64,000 nt of DNA from Rhizophagus irregularis (lineage: Eukaryota > Glomeromycota > Glomeromycetes > Glomerales > Glomeraceae). The translations under genes and the position numbers were made by a program. The notes below the pieces were generated by a model. It searched no databases, had not been told where the DNA came from, and was given only the letters and a program-made list of their open reading frames with translations. This document shows positions 47,143-59,807 of this stretch, one piece after another (position 1 is the stretch's first letter; every line of letters begins with the position of its first letter). The DNA is taken from contig NC_089451.1 in the NCBI RefSeq assembly GCF_026210795.1, positions 728,001-792,000 on the forward strand. The letters run 5' to 3'.

Positions 47143-48116
47143 AGGGTTGGTCACCCTATCTCGGTGGTTAGTCACTGAGACCCTCATTAAGCCTGAGTAT
47201 GGTGAGGTCGCAGGTTCGATTCCTATGACCACGGAAATAAAAAGAATTTTACTGCGGACGCTACAACCAATAAGCGTACAAGCATACAGGACAAGGTAGT
47301 GGACTGCATCATGGTGAATTAGTGTGTACGGTTAGGCCGCACATTTCAACTAAGGGTCATGGTGTCCTTCTAACGTTCCCTATGAGGCCATTGGCATGTG
47401 CGCAGTCCTGTCCTTTGAGGTCACTACTATACCGGGACTTTCTGTCGAGGGTCACTTTCTACGATACCGCTTGGGGTCAGTAATGGCTAGATGGTCGTCC
47501 TAGATGGTAAAGCTGAGGGTGCAATGTCTTAGTGGTAGTTAGACCTTCTGTTAGGTCTTAGACCAACCAAGGTGTTCGTGCACAGAACAGGTAGTAGTGG
47601 CTATGGGGTTCGATTCCCTACTCCTTGGGTCCCGGTTGGTGATCCCTGGTGGTTGATACCCACCATAAGGGGTGATCCTGGACAGATGCCTGCTACTTCC
47701 TGTCCGAGTGGTCACTACAAAAGTATACCACTTGGGGTAAACAACTGTACTATCGGTGCTAGGTAATCGCGGGCTGTAGTGGCCTTTGAGTGAGACTTAA
47801 GACAAAATGGTGGTATGGAAGGGTACTAGATGGTTGATGTTACCTGTCGAAAGTCCTCCATGAAAGTAGATGCTCTCTAAAGGTCGTTAAATAAATTGAG
47901 TATCAGTATCATGCAATGGGTATAGGATGAGTAGGCGGCGTGTACCTAGCTTCAGATCAGCCTAAATGGCCCGATGGGGGATGTCTTCTATAGTGGTGCT
48001 GTTACCTGAGGAATTAAGTACTCGGTTTAATGGTTGCTCATTGAAGATGATAGGACACAGACCCGAGATTAGTCTCATAAGAGGCAATGGGTGGTCTGGC
48101 CGTAAACATTTGCAAA
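47143..48116 (+). mobile_element. tRNA-headed retroposon (SINE-like, ~974 bp), copy 1
   Basis: The GC content is clearly higher than in surrounding DNA. Near the 5' end is a tRNA-like promoter: A-box-like TATCTCGGTGGTTAG (47155-47170 region) and a perfect B box GGTTCGATTCC (47213-47223). A second tRNA-like pair follows at TCTTAGTGGTAG (47527) and GGTTCGATTCC (47607-47617). The element is flanked by a 20-bp direct repeat, AGAAAAGGATAAAACTACCA, at 47123-47142 and 48117-48136. No reverse transcriptase or long reading frame is present. It aligns over most of its length with the minus-strand copy at 52935-57960. Length well beyond typical SINEs, so the class is provisional. Confidence 0.7.
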
Positions 48117-48412
48117 AGAAAAGGATAAAACTACCACCATTCGATTCGTCTCAGTGAGACGATTCTAACAAGCTATGATACATCTTTGTACGATTATTAG
48201 ATGCCAAGTTATTTAATATATTCTTTATATAACTGTGATTATAAACGGTTCTTTTTAATATAAGATTTTTGAGGATAGGTGTGATAGTGACTATAGATAG
48301 ATTGTGACTATATAGGATAGATTTTAATAATAAAGTGTTTTGAACATTCAACTGGTGTGACTATATAGTAGAATGTGACTATAACGGGAGTGACTATAGA
48401 GGGAGTTGACTG

Positions 48413-51400
48413 TATAAGTAATTTATATATAATTACTATAATGCAATTATCTTGACTTCTAGTGATTCAATTTCAATATACTTTTTTTTTAATTTATAGC
48501 TCTTGTTTAGTTTTACAAATTTAGCATTATAAAACAAAAAAAAATTTGTTCAAATTGAATCGCTAAAAGCTAAAATAATTGTATTTATATTATAATAATT
48601 ATTATAATGCGATTATCTTGACTTTTAGTGATCCAATTTTAATAAACTTTTTTTTTAATTTATAGTTCTCATTTAGTTTTAAAAATCTAGCTTTACAAAA
48701 TAAAAAAAAAGTTTATTCAAATTGAATCACTAGAAGCCAAAATAATTATATAATACTAATTATTATATAATATTTAATATTTAATAATAATAATTTTTTT
48801 AGCCAATTAGATTTCAATCAGATGGAAGTGAAAGGTTAAGGCTACTAATTAAGAGAAATCAGCTGATTTCTAACATATCCTTTAATATAAGATTTATTAT
48901 TGATGTTTAGTTAAATATTTACTGGTAAAAATACTAAAATTAGAGATTTAAATAATGCAGTTTTTTAAATTTGATTAGAATATTTTATATATTTCAATTT
49001 ATTATTTTTTATATAGATGATTGATAAAAGACATCTGCAATAATATATAAAGTTAAAAATAAAGAAATCAATCAACTTTACATAATAAGATACTTACAAG
49101 ATTTTATTAATATTGATTATATAAGAAAATATTAGATCAGTTATTCTTTAATCAATTAATAACTTGTGTTTGAAATTCTTAAAAATTTCTTGAAATATTA
49201 TAGCCATTTGCCAACCACTATAGGTAAAAAAATAAAAATTAATAAATATTCACTATATATGATGAAGTTAAAATATTTTAATGCATACATTATGATCTAA
49301 ATTGTTATAAAATTTTATTTTATTAATAACAGATCCCTACTTATTTATAATAAAGGTCACTGTAACTCTAAGGTAAAATTACTAAGAAAAAAATTTTGAT
49401 GATCCTTAAATAGATAAATTATATCTAAAAAAGGAAATATTACACTGCATTATTATAATTTTTTTCCTTTTAAATCAATTAACTAATAATATTAAAAATC
49501 GGAGTAAGGTAAAATTACTAGTTTAAAATTTTTCCTAGAGACCTTTATTAGAAGTAAGCAGGATTCTTTAATAACGTATTTTCACAAAAATATCATCTTT
49601 TACTGTATACTAAATATTAATTGATTGATTTTTACAAACTTATCTAATTGTAATTGATTATTTGAAAAAACTATTTACCCTTTTCTTCACTTTTTTTGTA
49701 AATTCAGATTCATTACAGATAGTTTGTTTAATATCAATAATTATATTATTTACATCATTGGAGTTGAAAATAGTGGGATTACTAGTTGATTGGCTAGTAT
49801 TAATAACAATTTTCTTATTTGATTTATTTGTTTAATATTCTTGCTTTTGGTACTTTTTATTAACTTATACTTCTGGATTTTTTGATATCTTTAACAACAT
49901 TAGGAGAACTTTAAAAAAAAGTATTTATCTCATATATAAAGTCAGTATTACAATACAGATTAAAAATAAGTTTATGTATATCATATAATAAACAAAATAA
50001 AAAAAACATTATTGGAGAGATTTCAATTGATGTATTTTTAACTTTGATTAATTCTTTATTATAATTGAAGGTTAAGAAGAAGTATAATAACAGGAGAGAA
50101 CTTTTTAACTGATTGTTTTTTGTATTTTCTACTCTGTTATTAATTATAAATAATATATTAATAAAGTAAACAAATGTTTAATTATTAATAGTATTTTATA
50201 CCAATGTATCATTAACATTTTCAATAGTAAAATAAATGATTCTAATTATTATTGCAAAGGTTTTTGTAAAGATACTTATAAATAAACTAGTAAATAAATT
50301 AATACAAGAAAACTATAACTTTTGCAGTTTGTAATTGATTCTATAGTAAAAATTGGAATTTAACTGAAAGACAAGTTAAAAATTATTCAAAAAAAGTTGG
50401 ATTTAAAATTGTAAGACATTATATTAATAAGAATAAATATAATAAAATTAAATATCATATATTCGAGTGCTAAAATTTACATAAATATTGTGCTAAAAAA
50501 AAGCTAATGTAAAAGTAAAAGTATGAAGATAGGCTGTTTATAAAAGTTAATCTTAATTATAATAAAAGTATTATATGAGTTACTTCTATATGCAAAGAAT
50601 ACAATTATTTATAGAAATACTATATAGTATCAAATCATTATTTCAGTTAGAAATGCTAGAAATAATTGAGTTTTTAGTTGTAAATAGAGTAGATCTGATT
50701 ATTTGTTTGCTTCAAAAATGGTTTTTTGATGTAATAATCCATCCAAAAAGTGTATATAATATAATTTGTTTTTTTCAGTATAGTAAAAGTAATGAAAACT
50801 GATACTACTGAAATATATAAAAATAAAAATGCAACATAAGGAATATAGTTGATTTGTTGAAGTAAAATTAGAGAATAATGTTAATTATCTTACTGGTTTT
50901 TTTTTTGAATGAGGTCATCACAAATTGAATTATAATAAAAATTTTATAATATTACAATAAATAATAATATATTATAAATAAATAAATATCAAATGTACTT
51001 GTTCCTTACAATTGTTATTGATAATTATGTATAATTTCAGATAGTTGCTATGGCTGTAATTTCAGATGAAATTAAAGAAACTTATCAGTGAATTCTGAAG
51101 TATTTTTTATATATCACAAATGATTTTATAAGTATCTTATATTAAGAGTGCTTTTTATAAATGCTGATGTTAGCAGTATAATTACTATTATTTATGAGAC
51201 TCTTTCATTGACAAAATATAATTAATATTGCATTTGACATTTACAGAAATCTTGAAAAGAATTTGAAAGAGAAACTTCATAAATACAATAATTTTATAAA
51301 CATATTTGCTGATTCATAGAATTTGCCAATCATCAGTTATGTGATGCAGTACTGATTAAAATCAATCAAAACCGTTCCTATGTAAGAAAAAATGTCAAAA

Positions 51401-52919
51401 AATATATAAAAAAAACTTTTAAGACCTTTCACAAAATATTTACCTCTTTAACCTAAAACCAGTAAAAGGAATTTCTAGAAAAAAAAGGAAAAAATATTAT
51501 AAAGTTAGTTTATTAAAAAAAAAAGAAAAACTTTACAAAATCCAGAATATTTAATGATTTAATGAAAAAAAATTAACTGAAAAATAATTAATAATAAATA
51601 ATATTAAATAGATTTTAATTAAACAACTAATCAATACATAGTTATTTATTTATTGAAAGATTTTTTTTGAATAATTTTGCTTTCTAAATAAATTTTTTCT
51701 ATAAACTATAAAAAAAAAATAAAAAAACAGCTTCAAGTTGTATCTAATATAAAATAATTACTAATATACTTGCAAAAATTCTCAATTTACTTGATATAAA
51801 AATTGGTTGAAAAGTTGATGGGGGAGTTGATGAAAAGTTTAATAGGGAGTTTACAAAAGAAAAAAATTTTTTAACGCTGCTTTTTGTTAAAGTAATTTTT
51901 TGATATCTGTTATATGATCATGTAGCACAAGTGTGATCATTTTTGCAAAACTTAATTTACCTAATTTTTATTAAATTATTGTCAAATTCCTTAATTTAAA
52001 CGAATTTTATTAATTCTGCAGATCAGCGAATATAAAAACTGAAATAAATTTTAAAACAATTTCTTTGAAAAAAAACTATTTTGAAGCACAGAAATATCTT
52101 AAATATATACTGGAAATTGATATGACTAGTTGGATTTTATATTTCATATATTAATTATTTAATACAGATATTCAATTAACATAATATATCAAAAGTTACT
52201 TATTAGGAATTTTATAATAATATATGAACTAGATATATATACAAATTCAATTATAGTTTGATAAGAAAAAAAAATTTGAGCAATTAGAAAAGCAAGTAAA
52301 TTAAAATCTCACAATAGATTTATCTAATATTATCAAAAAATATCTTATACTGTAAGTTTTAAGAATTCAATGTTATCAAATAAATAAAAGCTTATTTTAT
52401 CATATAAAAAAAATTGAGAATTGTAAATATTTGTTTAAACATAAGGTATAAGTTGCAAAATTAATTTATTATTAAATTTTTGGATATATGAGTTATCAAG
52501 TTTATACAATATATTTTAATTTAAAAATTTAAATGGATTTTTAAGCTTACTTTGAATTATGATATTTTATTAAAATAAGATTTTTTTATTTAAGCTTATG
52601 ATTTTAATAAAAAAATAAATGGTATAACTAGCCAAAATAAAAATAAGAATATAATGAAAAACAGAAATAATTCAATAGTAAAGAATAAGAATGACATAAA
52701 GAAAAACAGAACTAATTTGATAATAAATATGTATGATCTAATAATAAATAAAAATAATCTGATGATAAATGAAAATAACTTGATGGAAAAAAAATGTGAA
52801 CAATCTGATGAAGAAGAATAAAAATAATCTGATGAAAAAGAATAGAGACAATATAATGATAATGAATAGAAATGATCTAATAAAAAAGAATAAAAATGAT
52901 CTAATAAAAAAAAACAGGA
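48413..52919. other. AT-rich DNA with two small palindromic repeats
   Basis: At 48446-48590 and 48602-48750 are two tandem copies of a palindrome pairing TAGTGATTCAATTT with AAATTGAATCRCTA. From about 48800 to 52600 nothing is recognisable. From 52610 to 52919 there is an imperfect repeat of AATAAAAATRATCTGATGA-like words that resumes at 57976-58190, on the other side of the retroposon. Confidence 0.4.
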
Positions 52920-54539
52920 ATGATATAATAATAATTTTTTTTTTTTTTTATGTTTTAGAAGACATCAGCATAGCAGGTTCACCAGAGCTACATAGAGGGA
53001 GCACTACAACTAGAAGTTGCGGAAATGCACTCCTACCGTTGAGTGACAGTTAACCAAGCACCTACTCTAATTATTTAGAAGTAACCGGATGTACATCTCC
53101 CTACCCCCTATATACTACACTGGGAAGACGACCCAAGTTTATACCCACACAAGGATGGATCGTAGTGTAGCAGGGTTTCTGACATAGTTATACTACCCAT
53201 TAGCACCCGTCGAAGTGAGCAACCACCCACGTATGGCAGATATAACGGAGCAGACATCTAGAAGTCCTTTCATGATGGTTAGCTTAGAGGAACTGCAATA
53301 CTAAGACTACTAATATGGCCTCACTCAAAGCCCACTACAGGCCGCAATTACCATACCAGCCCACCACAGTTGTAAATCCCCCAGTAGTAATAGCAGTGAC
53401 TACCGGGACAGTAAGCTGCTAAGGGTACTGGGATCATTCCTTTATTATAAGTAACCAATCCCAGCTTACCTAGCGGAGCACCCACCAGTACGTCAAATTC
53501 ACTGAGGAATCGAACCTCACCTTAGAACCTTATATACCTGTGAGCCTACGAACGTCTCCAATCAGCCTAAACCTATTAGAAGGTAAACTACTGCTAAGAC
53601 ATTGCACTTGAGACTTTACCATCTATGAAGACCATCTAGCGTAAGAAATCCCCACAGTAAAGTTTACCACACCCTTAGTGGTATCGTAGAGTGACCACCA
53701 AGACAAGAGCTCACCCAGATGGTATGCAAGCAGTGACCATCCAGACAGGACAATAGGCTTCCCAATGGCCTCATAAGGAATGCTAGGAGGACACCATGAC
53801 CCTTTGTTGAAATATACTGCCGACCAGTACATACTAATTCACCATGATGCAGTCCAACACTGGTCGAAATAGTCCAAATCGGCTAGAAATTGGATGTCCG
53901 ATTTTAGGCTGAATTTGGTGATAAATATGGCCGATTTATTAATTTAGGCAAAGTTCTGATTGGCAGGCCGATCGATGCCGATCAGAATGTCTGAATTGTA
54001 TCTGAATTGCTTAGTATTTTTAATCCGAATTGTTTAAAAAATATTATTCATAAATTTACCGAATTGCAGTGAATTTATTCTGAATTATGGTAAATTTGTG
54101 ACAAAATTTTCTGAATTGTAGTAAAATTTATTCCAAATTGTAGTAAAATTTATTCCGATTTGTAGTAAAATTTATTCCAATTTGTAGTAAAATTTATTCT
54201 GATTTGTAGTAAAATTTATTCCGAATTGTAATAAAATTTATTCCGATTTGTAGTAAAATTTATTCTGATTTGTAGTAAAATTTATTCCGATTTGTAGTAA
54301 AAAATTTATTCTGATTTGTATTCTGAATTGTATCGCAAATTACAGTAAATTTTATTCTGAAATTTAAAATATTACATATACATATAAAACAATTTCACCA
54401 AAAATCATCCCAACTTTCTAACAAATCCGGTATACGTTAAATTCCTTAATTCCCATTTGTTTCTACAAATTGGAGATGATTTTCCTACAAAAAAAAAAAG
54501 AAAAAACATTAAAATAACGTTTTTTTTTAAGTTTCAAGT

Positions 54540-56460
54540 TTCAAAAATCAAAACGTTACCTGTAGGATGGCAAATCGAAGCCAATTTCCATACAAAAAAA
54601 TTAATAAAATATAATAAAAAATGTTAAATTAAACATTTTTATTAAGTTTCGTCAAAAAGTTTCGAAAAATCGAAACTTTACCTGCGGGATTCCGGTACAA
54701 TTTGGAGCTGATTTCCTGCAAAAAAAATAATAAAAAATAATAAAAAAAACGTTAAATTAAACGTTTTTTTATTAATTTGCGTCAAAAAGTTTCGACGAAA
54801 CTTTACCTGCGGGATTCTGGTACAATTTGGAGCCGATTTCCCTGCAAAAAAAATAATAAAATCTAATAAAAAAACGTTAATTTAAACGTTTTTTTATTAA
54901 GTTTCATAAAGTTTCGAAGTTTCATAAAGTTTCGAAACTTCGAAACTTTACTTGCGGGATTCCGGTATCCAATTTGGAGCCGATTTCCTGCAAAAAAAAA
55001 TAATAAAAAATAATAAAAAAAATGTTAAATTAAACGTTTTTTTTATTAATTTGTGTCAAAAAGTTTTGAAAATCGAAACTACTTGCAGGATTCCGATATC
55101 CAATTTGGAGCTGATTTCCTGCAAAAAAAATTAATAAAAATAATAAAAAAACGTTAAATTTAAACATTTTTTTATTAAGTTTCGTAAAGTTTCGAAACTT
55201 TGAAACTTTACTTGCGGGATTCCGGTATCCAATTTGGAGCCGATTTCCTGCAAAAAAAAAATAATAAAAATAATAAAAAAACGTTAATTTAAACGTTTTT
55301 TTATTAATTTGCGTCAAAAAGTTTTGAAAATCGAAACTACTTGCAGGATTCCGATATCCAATTTGGAGCTGATTTCCTGCAAAAAAAATTAATAAAAATA
55401 ATAAAAAAACGTTAAATTTAAACGTTTTTTTATTAATTTTTTTCAAAAAGTTTCGAAAAATCGAAACTTTGCATGTGGGATTCCGGTATCCATATTGGAG
55501 CCGTTTATTTATAAAAATATTAATAAAATATAATAAAAAACGTTATATTAAACATTTTTTATTAATTTTTTTCAAAAAGTTTCAAAAAATCGAAACTTTG
55601 CATGTGCAATTCCGGTATCCATATTGGAGCCGATTTCCCTGCAAAAATATTAATAAAATATAATAAAAAACGTTATATTAAACGTTTTTTATTAATTTTT
55701 TTCAAAAAGTTTCGAAAAATCGAAACTTTGCATGTGGGATTCTGGTATCCATATTGGAGCCGATTTCCCTGCAAAAAAAAATAATAAAATATAATAAAAA
55801 ACGTTATATTAAACGTTTTTTATTAATTTTTTTCAAAAAGATTCGAAAAATCGAAACTTTACCTGCGGGATTCTGGTATCCATATTGGAGCCGATTTCCC
55901 TGCAAAAAAAAATAATAAAATATAATAAAAAACGTTAAATTAAACGTTTTTTATTAATTTTTGTCAAAAAGTTTCGAAAATTCGAAACTTTACGGTATTC
56001 CTACAATAATATTAAAAAAAAAAACGTTAAACGTTTTTTTCAAAGAAGTTTCGAAAATGCGAAACTTATCTGGAATATCGGCGTCCACGTTGGAGCCGAT
56101 TTCCTATACAAAAGTAAAAAAAACGTTTTTAGTAATATTAAAAAACGTTTTTTAAAGTTTCAAAACTTTTGTTTCGAAACTTACCTTTGGAAATCAGTAT
56201 CCAAGTAGGAGCTGATTTCCTATATAAAAGTATAAAAAAAAATGTTAGAAAACGTTTTTTAAAGTAATAGTTTTGCAAAAAAAAATTAATAAAATCAGAA
56301 CGTTAACTAATGTTCCGATTGAAAATATTAAATGAAAAGTTAAAAAACGTTTCGTAAAAAATAAAAATGTTAAAAATTGGAACATTATTTCCGATAAAAA
56401 ATTAAAAAAAAATCCCAAAACGTTTAAAACCGTTTTGTTTAGGAATGAAGTTAGATGAAG
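54540..56460. repeat. Minisatellite of ~115-145 bp with paired hairpins
   Basis: About fourteen units, each holding TTTCGAAAAATCGAAACTTT, GGATTCCGGTATCC, TTGGAGCCGATTTCC and AAACGTTAAATTAAACGTTT. The first and last are self-complementary. The middle units are the most alike; outer units diverge progressively. Frames spanning several units are artefacts. Confidence 0.85.
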
Positions 56461-56639
56461 ATAAAGTTTCGAAACTTTAGTTTAAATAAAGTCTAAATTC
56501 GGTAATAGATCAATTAATTGCCAGATTAATTTTACTGTGGCTGCGGCTTAGTACATCATAAGTTGATTTTGAAAAATCGTTTATTCGAATAACTTCTGAA
56601 ATTGAGACAATTTTTCCATGCCCAAAAGTTTTGATTTCG

Positions 56640-57720
56640 ACCAGTGCAATTTGATATAAAAGTGCCATAAATCAGACAATATTAGGCAAATTTTAAGCTG
56701 TTAATCAAATATGATAATTTTTTGCTAAATTTTTATTGAATTTTTATTGAATTGTTAATTTTCCATAAATCTGAAGTACATATTTGAATATTGTAAATTT
56801 TAGGTTGATTTACAAATTTGTCAGATTTTTTTTTGATATCAATCAGCCATCAATCAAATATAATGATTTTTTAATAAATTTTTGTTGGATTTTTATTGAA
56901 TTTTTATTGAATTGTCAATTTTCCATAAATCTGAAGTACATATTTGAATATTGGGTAAATTTTAGGTTGATTTGCCATTTTGTCAGATTTTTTTTTTAAT
57001 TTCAACGGTACATCAATCAGCCGTCAATCAAATATAATGATTTTTTGCTGAATTTTTATTGAATTTTTATTGAATATTTATTGAATTGTCAATTTTCCAT
57101 AAATCTGAAGTACATATTTGAATATTGGGCAAATTTTAGGTTGATTTGCTATTTTGTCCATTTTTTTTTTTAATTTCAACCAGCATCAATCAGCCGTCAA
57201 TCAAATATACACTGGTAAAAAAATGATTTATCCTACACATATCTTACACATATTGGGTACTTAAAATGTAGAAAATCATCTATGAAATAATACACATATA
57301 AATGCAATATCGGTACTAATATATATATAAATACATATATCAGTACTGATAGGTATACTATATATATAAGTATTCGATATGTGTATTTATATGTGTATTA
57401 TTTGTGTATGATTTTCTACATTTTGAGTACCCGATATATGTAAGATATGTGTAGGATATGTGTAGGATAGACCATTTTTTTACCAGTGATAATGATTTTT
57501 TGCTGAATTTTTATTGAATTTTTATTGAATATTTATTGAATTGTCAATTTTCCATAAATCGGAAGTGCATATTTGAATATTGGGCAAATTTTAGGTTGAT
57601 TTGCTATTTTGTCCATTTTTTTTTTAATTTCGCCAAATCAATCGTCAGTCCGTCAATCAAATATAATGATTTTTTGCTGAATTTTTATCAAATTGTCTGA
57701 TTGGCATCAATCAGATGTGC
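56640..57720. repeat. ~160-180-bp subterminal tandem repeat of the CACTA derivative
   Basis: TTTCCATAAATCTGAAGTAC recurs at about 56760, 56920, 57096 and 57549, along with AATATAATGATTTTTTGCTG and AGGTTGATTTGC. The third interval is lengthened by the MITE at 57210-57488. Confidence 0.8.
57210..57488. mobile_element. 279-bp hairpin MITE with 3-bp target duplication
   Basis: CACTGGTAAAAAAATG and its inverse TTTTTTTACCAGTG bound a near-complete fold-back of over 100 bp per arm (arms share AAAATGTAGAAAATCAT and ATAATACACATATAAAT). ATA is repeated at both sides. The uninterrupted sibling repeat reads AATATAATGATTTTTT, which confirms insertion and the duplication. Termini suggest mobilisation by CACTA-type machinery. 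Confidence 0.85.
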
Positions 57721-57975
57721 CGATTTATAATGTTAGTCAATTTTGGTCTGATTTTTGGCCGATTTTCCATATGTCCGATTTTTTTGATTTCGACCAGTGC
57801 AACCTACACTAATCCCTGTACCTTCACACTATTGGTAGTAGTGTCTGCAGTAAAATTCTTTTAATTTCTGTGATCAGCGAAATCGAACCTGCGACCTCAC
57901 CATACTCAGGCTTCACGAGGGGACTCACAGACTAACCAATGAGCCAAGGGTGATCAACCCATGATATAATAATAA

Positions 57976-59516
57976 TAAATAGAAATAATTTGTTAAAGAA
58001 GAATAAAAACAATCTAATAATAAAGAAGAATAGGAAGGATATGATGATAATAAATAAAAACAATATGATGATAATGAATTTGAATGATCATATGATAATA
58101 AAGAATAAAAATAAGAGCAATTTAATAATAAAGATAAAAAATTTGATAAAAAAAATAATAAAGTTAAATTTGCTAAAAATGATTATAAATTAAAATTGTC
58201 AAACTTACATTTCTTATTTTTATATCTTGATCATATTATTATTCATGAAGTTTGAATATTATGAAATAAAGAATATTTTATAATATTATATAATAATACT
58301 AATTATCTGTATATATATATATAGTTTGTAACTAGAGGGCTAATTTACTACTACTTCTTTTTAGTGATATTTAATTTTAATATATATAATTACATTTTAT
58401 ATTGGATTTATCTCAGTTCATCAATGATATAGTGATATTTTTCTAGCATTTAAGAAGAACTTGCAATCACAGTTTACAGTAAAAAATATGTATCAGATAC
58501 TTATCAGATGATAGTAAACTTATATATAAACATCAAGTTTTGATGAATTTTGATATAATAAATAAAATTTGTCATATATAACTATTTTTTGAAATTGTGA
58601 AATAAAATCTTTCTCATAAAGCTAAGTATAATGAGAGGTTTGATTATACAAAAAGAATTATCTTTTAAATTGAGATGTGAAACAAAATAAATAAAATTTT
58701 ATAAAGCTGAATAAGAAAAAAAAAGTGAAATTTGTGATAAATAGCTGAAACATATAATTGAATCTAAAGAAAATTTGTCAAATATTAGCAATTTTCATTA
58801 GGCATATATAAAAGATGCTCTAAAGAAACATGTAAAGAATATATTAGAAAATACTACTATTAAATTAAAAATAGACAAGATATAAAAAAGTAAGTAGTAA
58901 AACTTATTTAATAAACATTAATTATTAAATTTAAATAGCAATTGATTAATTAATCTTTATGTATATTGAATAAAGAGCTAAATAAACAATCTAGAAATAA
59001 ATTACAATGTGAAATTTCTATTTATTAAACTAAGTATATATGCATTATAGTTATGAATTCAAAAAGAAAATTATTAGGGTAGAAATTAGATAATCAAATG
59101 TTTTTAATTTAGGTTTATAAATATGCAGTTAATTCATAAAATTATTTTTAAAATAAAAACTTTAAATTTTTATATTTATTTTCTTTTGTTTATAATTTGA
59201 TATATGATTACACTTTATGTATATTATTGGTTAAATTAATTAAATATTTTTAATTTTGATTGAAGTGTAATTTTAGCCAAAATTGGTGATGATAATCATC
59301 ACTGGTGGTGAACTTTAGTAATACTCTATAATTATTGTAAAAATCTTAATTTTTTAAAATATTAAAAAGTTGTTAAAGTAATGCATTACTTTATAAATAT
59401 GCTGTATCTAATGAACTAACCAATCAATTTATATAAAATTTTATATTTTGATAAATCATATAATAAATAGATTTTATTTTGATTAGCTTTAATTTTAATA
59501 TTAATTTATGTGATTA
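57976..59516. other. AT-rich DNA, no gene
   Basis: The left 200 bp continue the AATAAAAATRATCTGATGA-like repeat found before 52919. The remainder shows nothing recognisable except a GGTGATGATAATCATCACTGGTGGTGA palindromic core near 59285, possibly a relic of the 6813/38371 MITE family. Confidence 0.35.
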
Positions 59517-59807
59517 TAGTCAACTCTTTATAAATGCATTCCCCTTAGAACCAGATATAAGAATGCATTTAAAGAAGGTGTGCATTTATAGAATACATAT
59601 AAATCTATATGATATTAATCTAAAATTAATGTAATACAAAAATTTTATAAGTAAACTATATAAAATTTTTTTATAAAGAATGCATTTACAGAATACATAT
59701 ATATAAAAACTGTGCATTTAGCATTAAGGCCCAAGTTAGAACTAGATAAAAGGTGCATTTATAGAGGGTGTGAATTTATAGAGGATGCATTTATAGAGAG
59801 TTAACTG
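59517..59807. mobile_element. Pogo-like MITE (291 bp, TA-flanked)
   Basis: It begins TAGTCAACTCTTTATAAATG, with T in place of the usual terminal C, and ends TTTATAGAGAGTTAACTG. TA is present on both sides. The interior repeats AATGCATTTATAGA in both orientations. Confidence 0.7.

Larger units (their letters stand above)
46305..48412. mobile_element. Pogo-like TA-flanked element expanded by satellite and retroposon
   Basis: It begins CAGTCAACTCTCTTTATAGT and ends ACTATAGAGGGAGTTGACTG, flanked by TA. Subterminal blocks repeat GTGACTATA. Its interior consists of 147-bp tandem units (46445-46985) and two retroposon insertions (46986-48116). Without those insertions the element is close to 1 kb. 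No transposase. Confidence 0.75.
53858..57799. mobile_element. Non-autonomous CACTA element (3.9 kb)
   Basis: CACTGGTCGAAATAGTCC at 53858 and GATTTCGACCAGTG ending at 57799 are inverted termini nearly identical to those of the 13564-22173 element. CAA flanks both sides (53855-53857, 57800-57802). It has no genes; it consists of subterminal-type repeats: GTAGTAAAATTTATTCYGAT units (54090-54350), the 54540-56460 array and the 56640-57720 array. A second terminus-like CCAGTG followed by CAA lies at 56646, so the right end appears duplicated. Confidence 0.85.
52935..57960 (-). mobile_element. tRNA-headed retroposon, copy 2, split by a CACTA derivative
   Basis: The 5' end is at 57960 and the 3' end is a poly(A) tail (T-run at 52935-52949). 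It is flanked by a 15-bp direct repeat, ATGATATAATAATAA, at 52920-52934 and 57961-57975. Near the 5' end the minus strand reads TTGGCTCATTGGTTAG, a good A box, and GGTTCGATTTC as B box. A second B box (GGTTCGATTCC) is near 53506-53516. About 1.08 kb remains when 53858-57799 and one CAA copy are removed. Its 3' part differs from copy 1 after GATGTCTTCTA, so the tail region is variable within the family. Confidence 0.75.

Noticed and set aside
47155-47223. A genuine tRNA gene
   Set aside because: A and B boxes are present, but the intervening and flanking sequence does not form a clear acceptor stem and anticodon loop by eye, and the unit is part of a repeated retroposon.
46986-48116. The paired 137-bp direct repeats as LTRs of a small retrotransposon
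   Set aside because: They lack TG...CA ends, the flanking duplications are 16-20 bp rather than 4-6 bp, and the same duplication also lies between them and the internal part.
47572-48157. Open frames in the GC-rich block (also 52796-53053 and 53623-53832) as genes
   Set aside because: They lie within the retroposon copies, are not shared in frame between copies and show no domain.
54952-56155. Repetitive proteins with NRLQIGYRNPAS-type or GADFPAK-type repeats
   Set aside because: Periodic translations of the minisatellite in the CACTA derivative; starts and stops vary from unit to unit.
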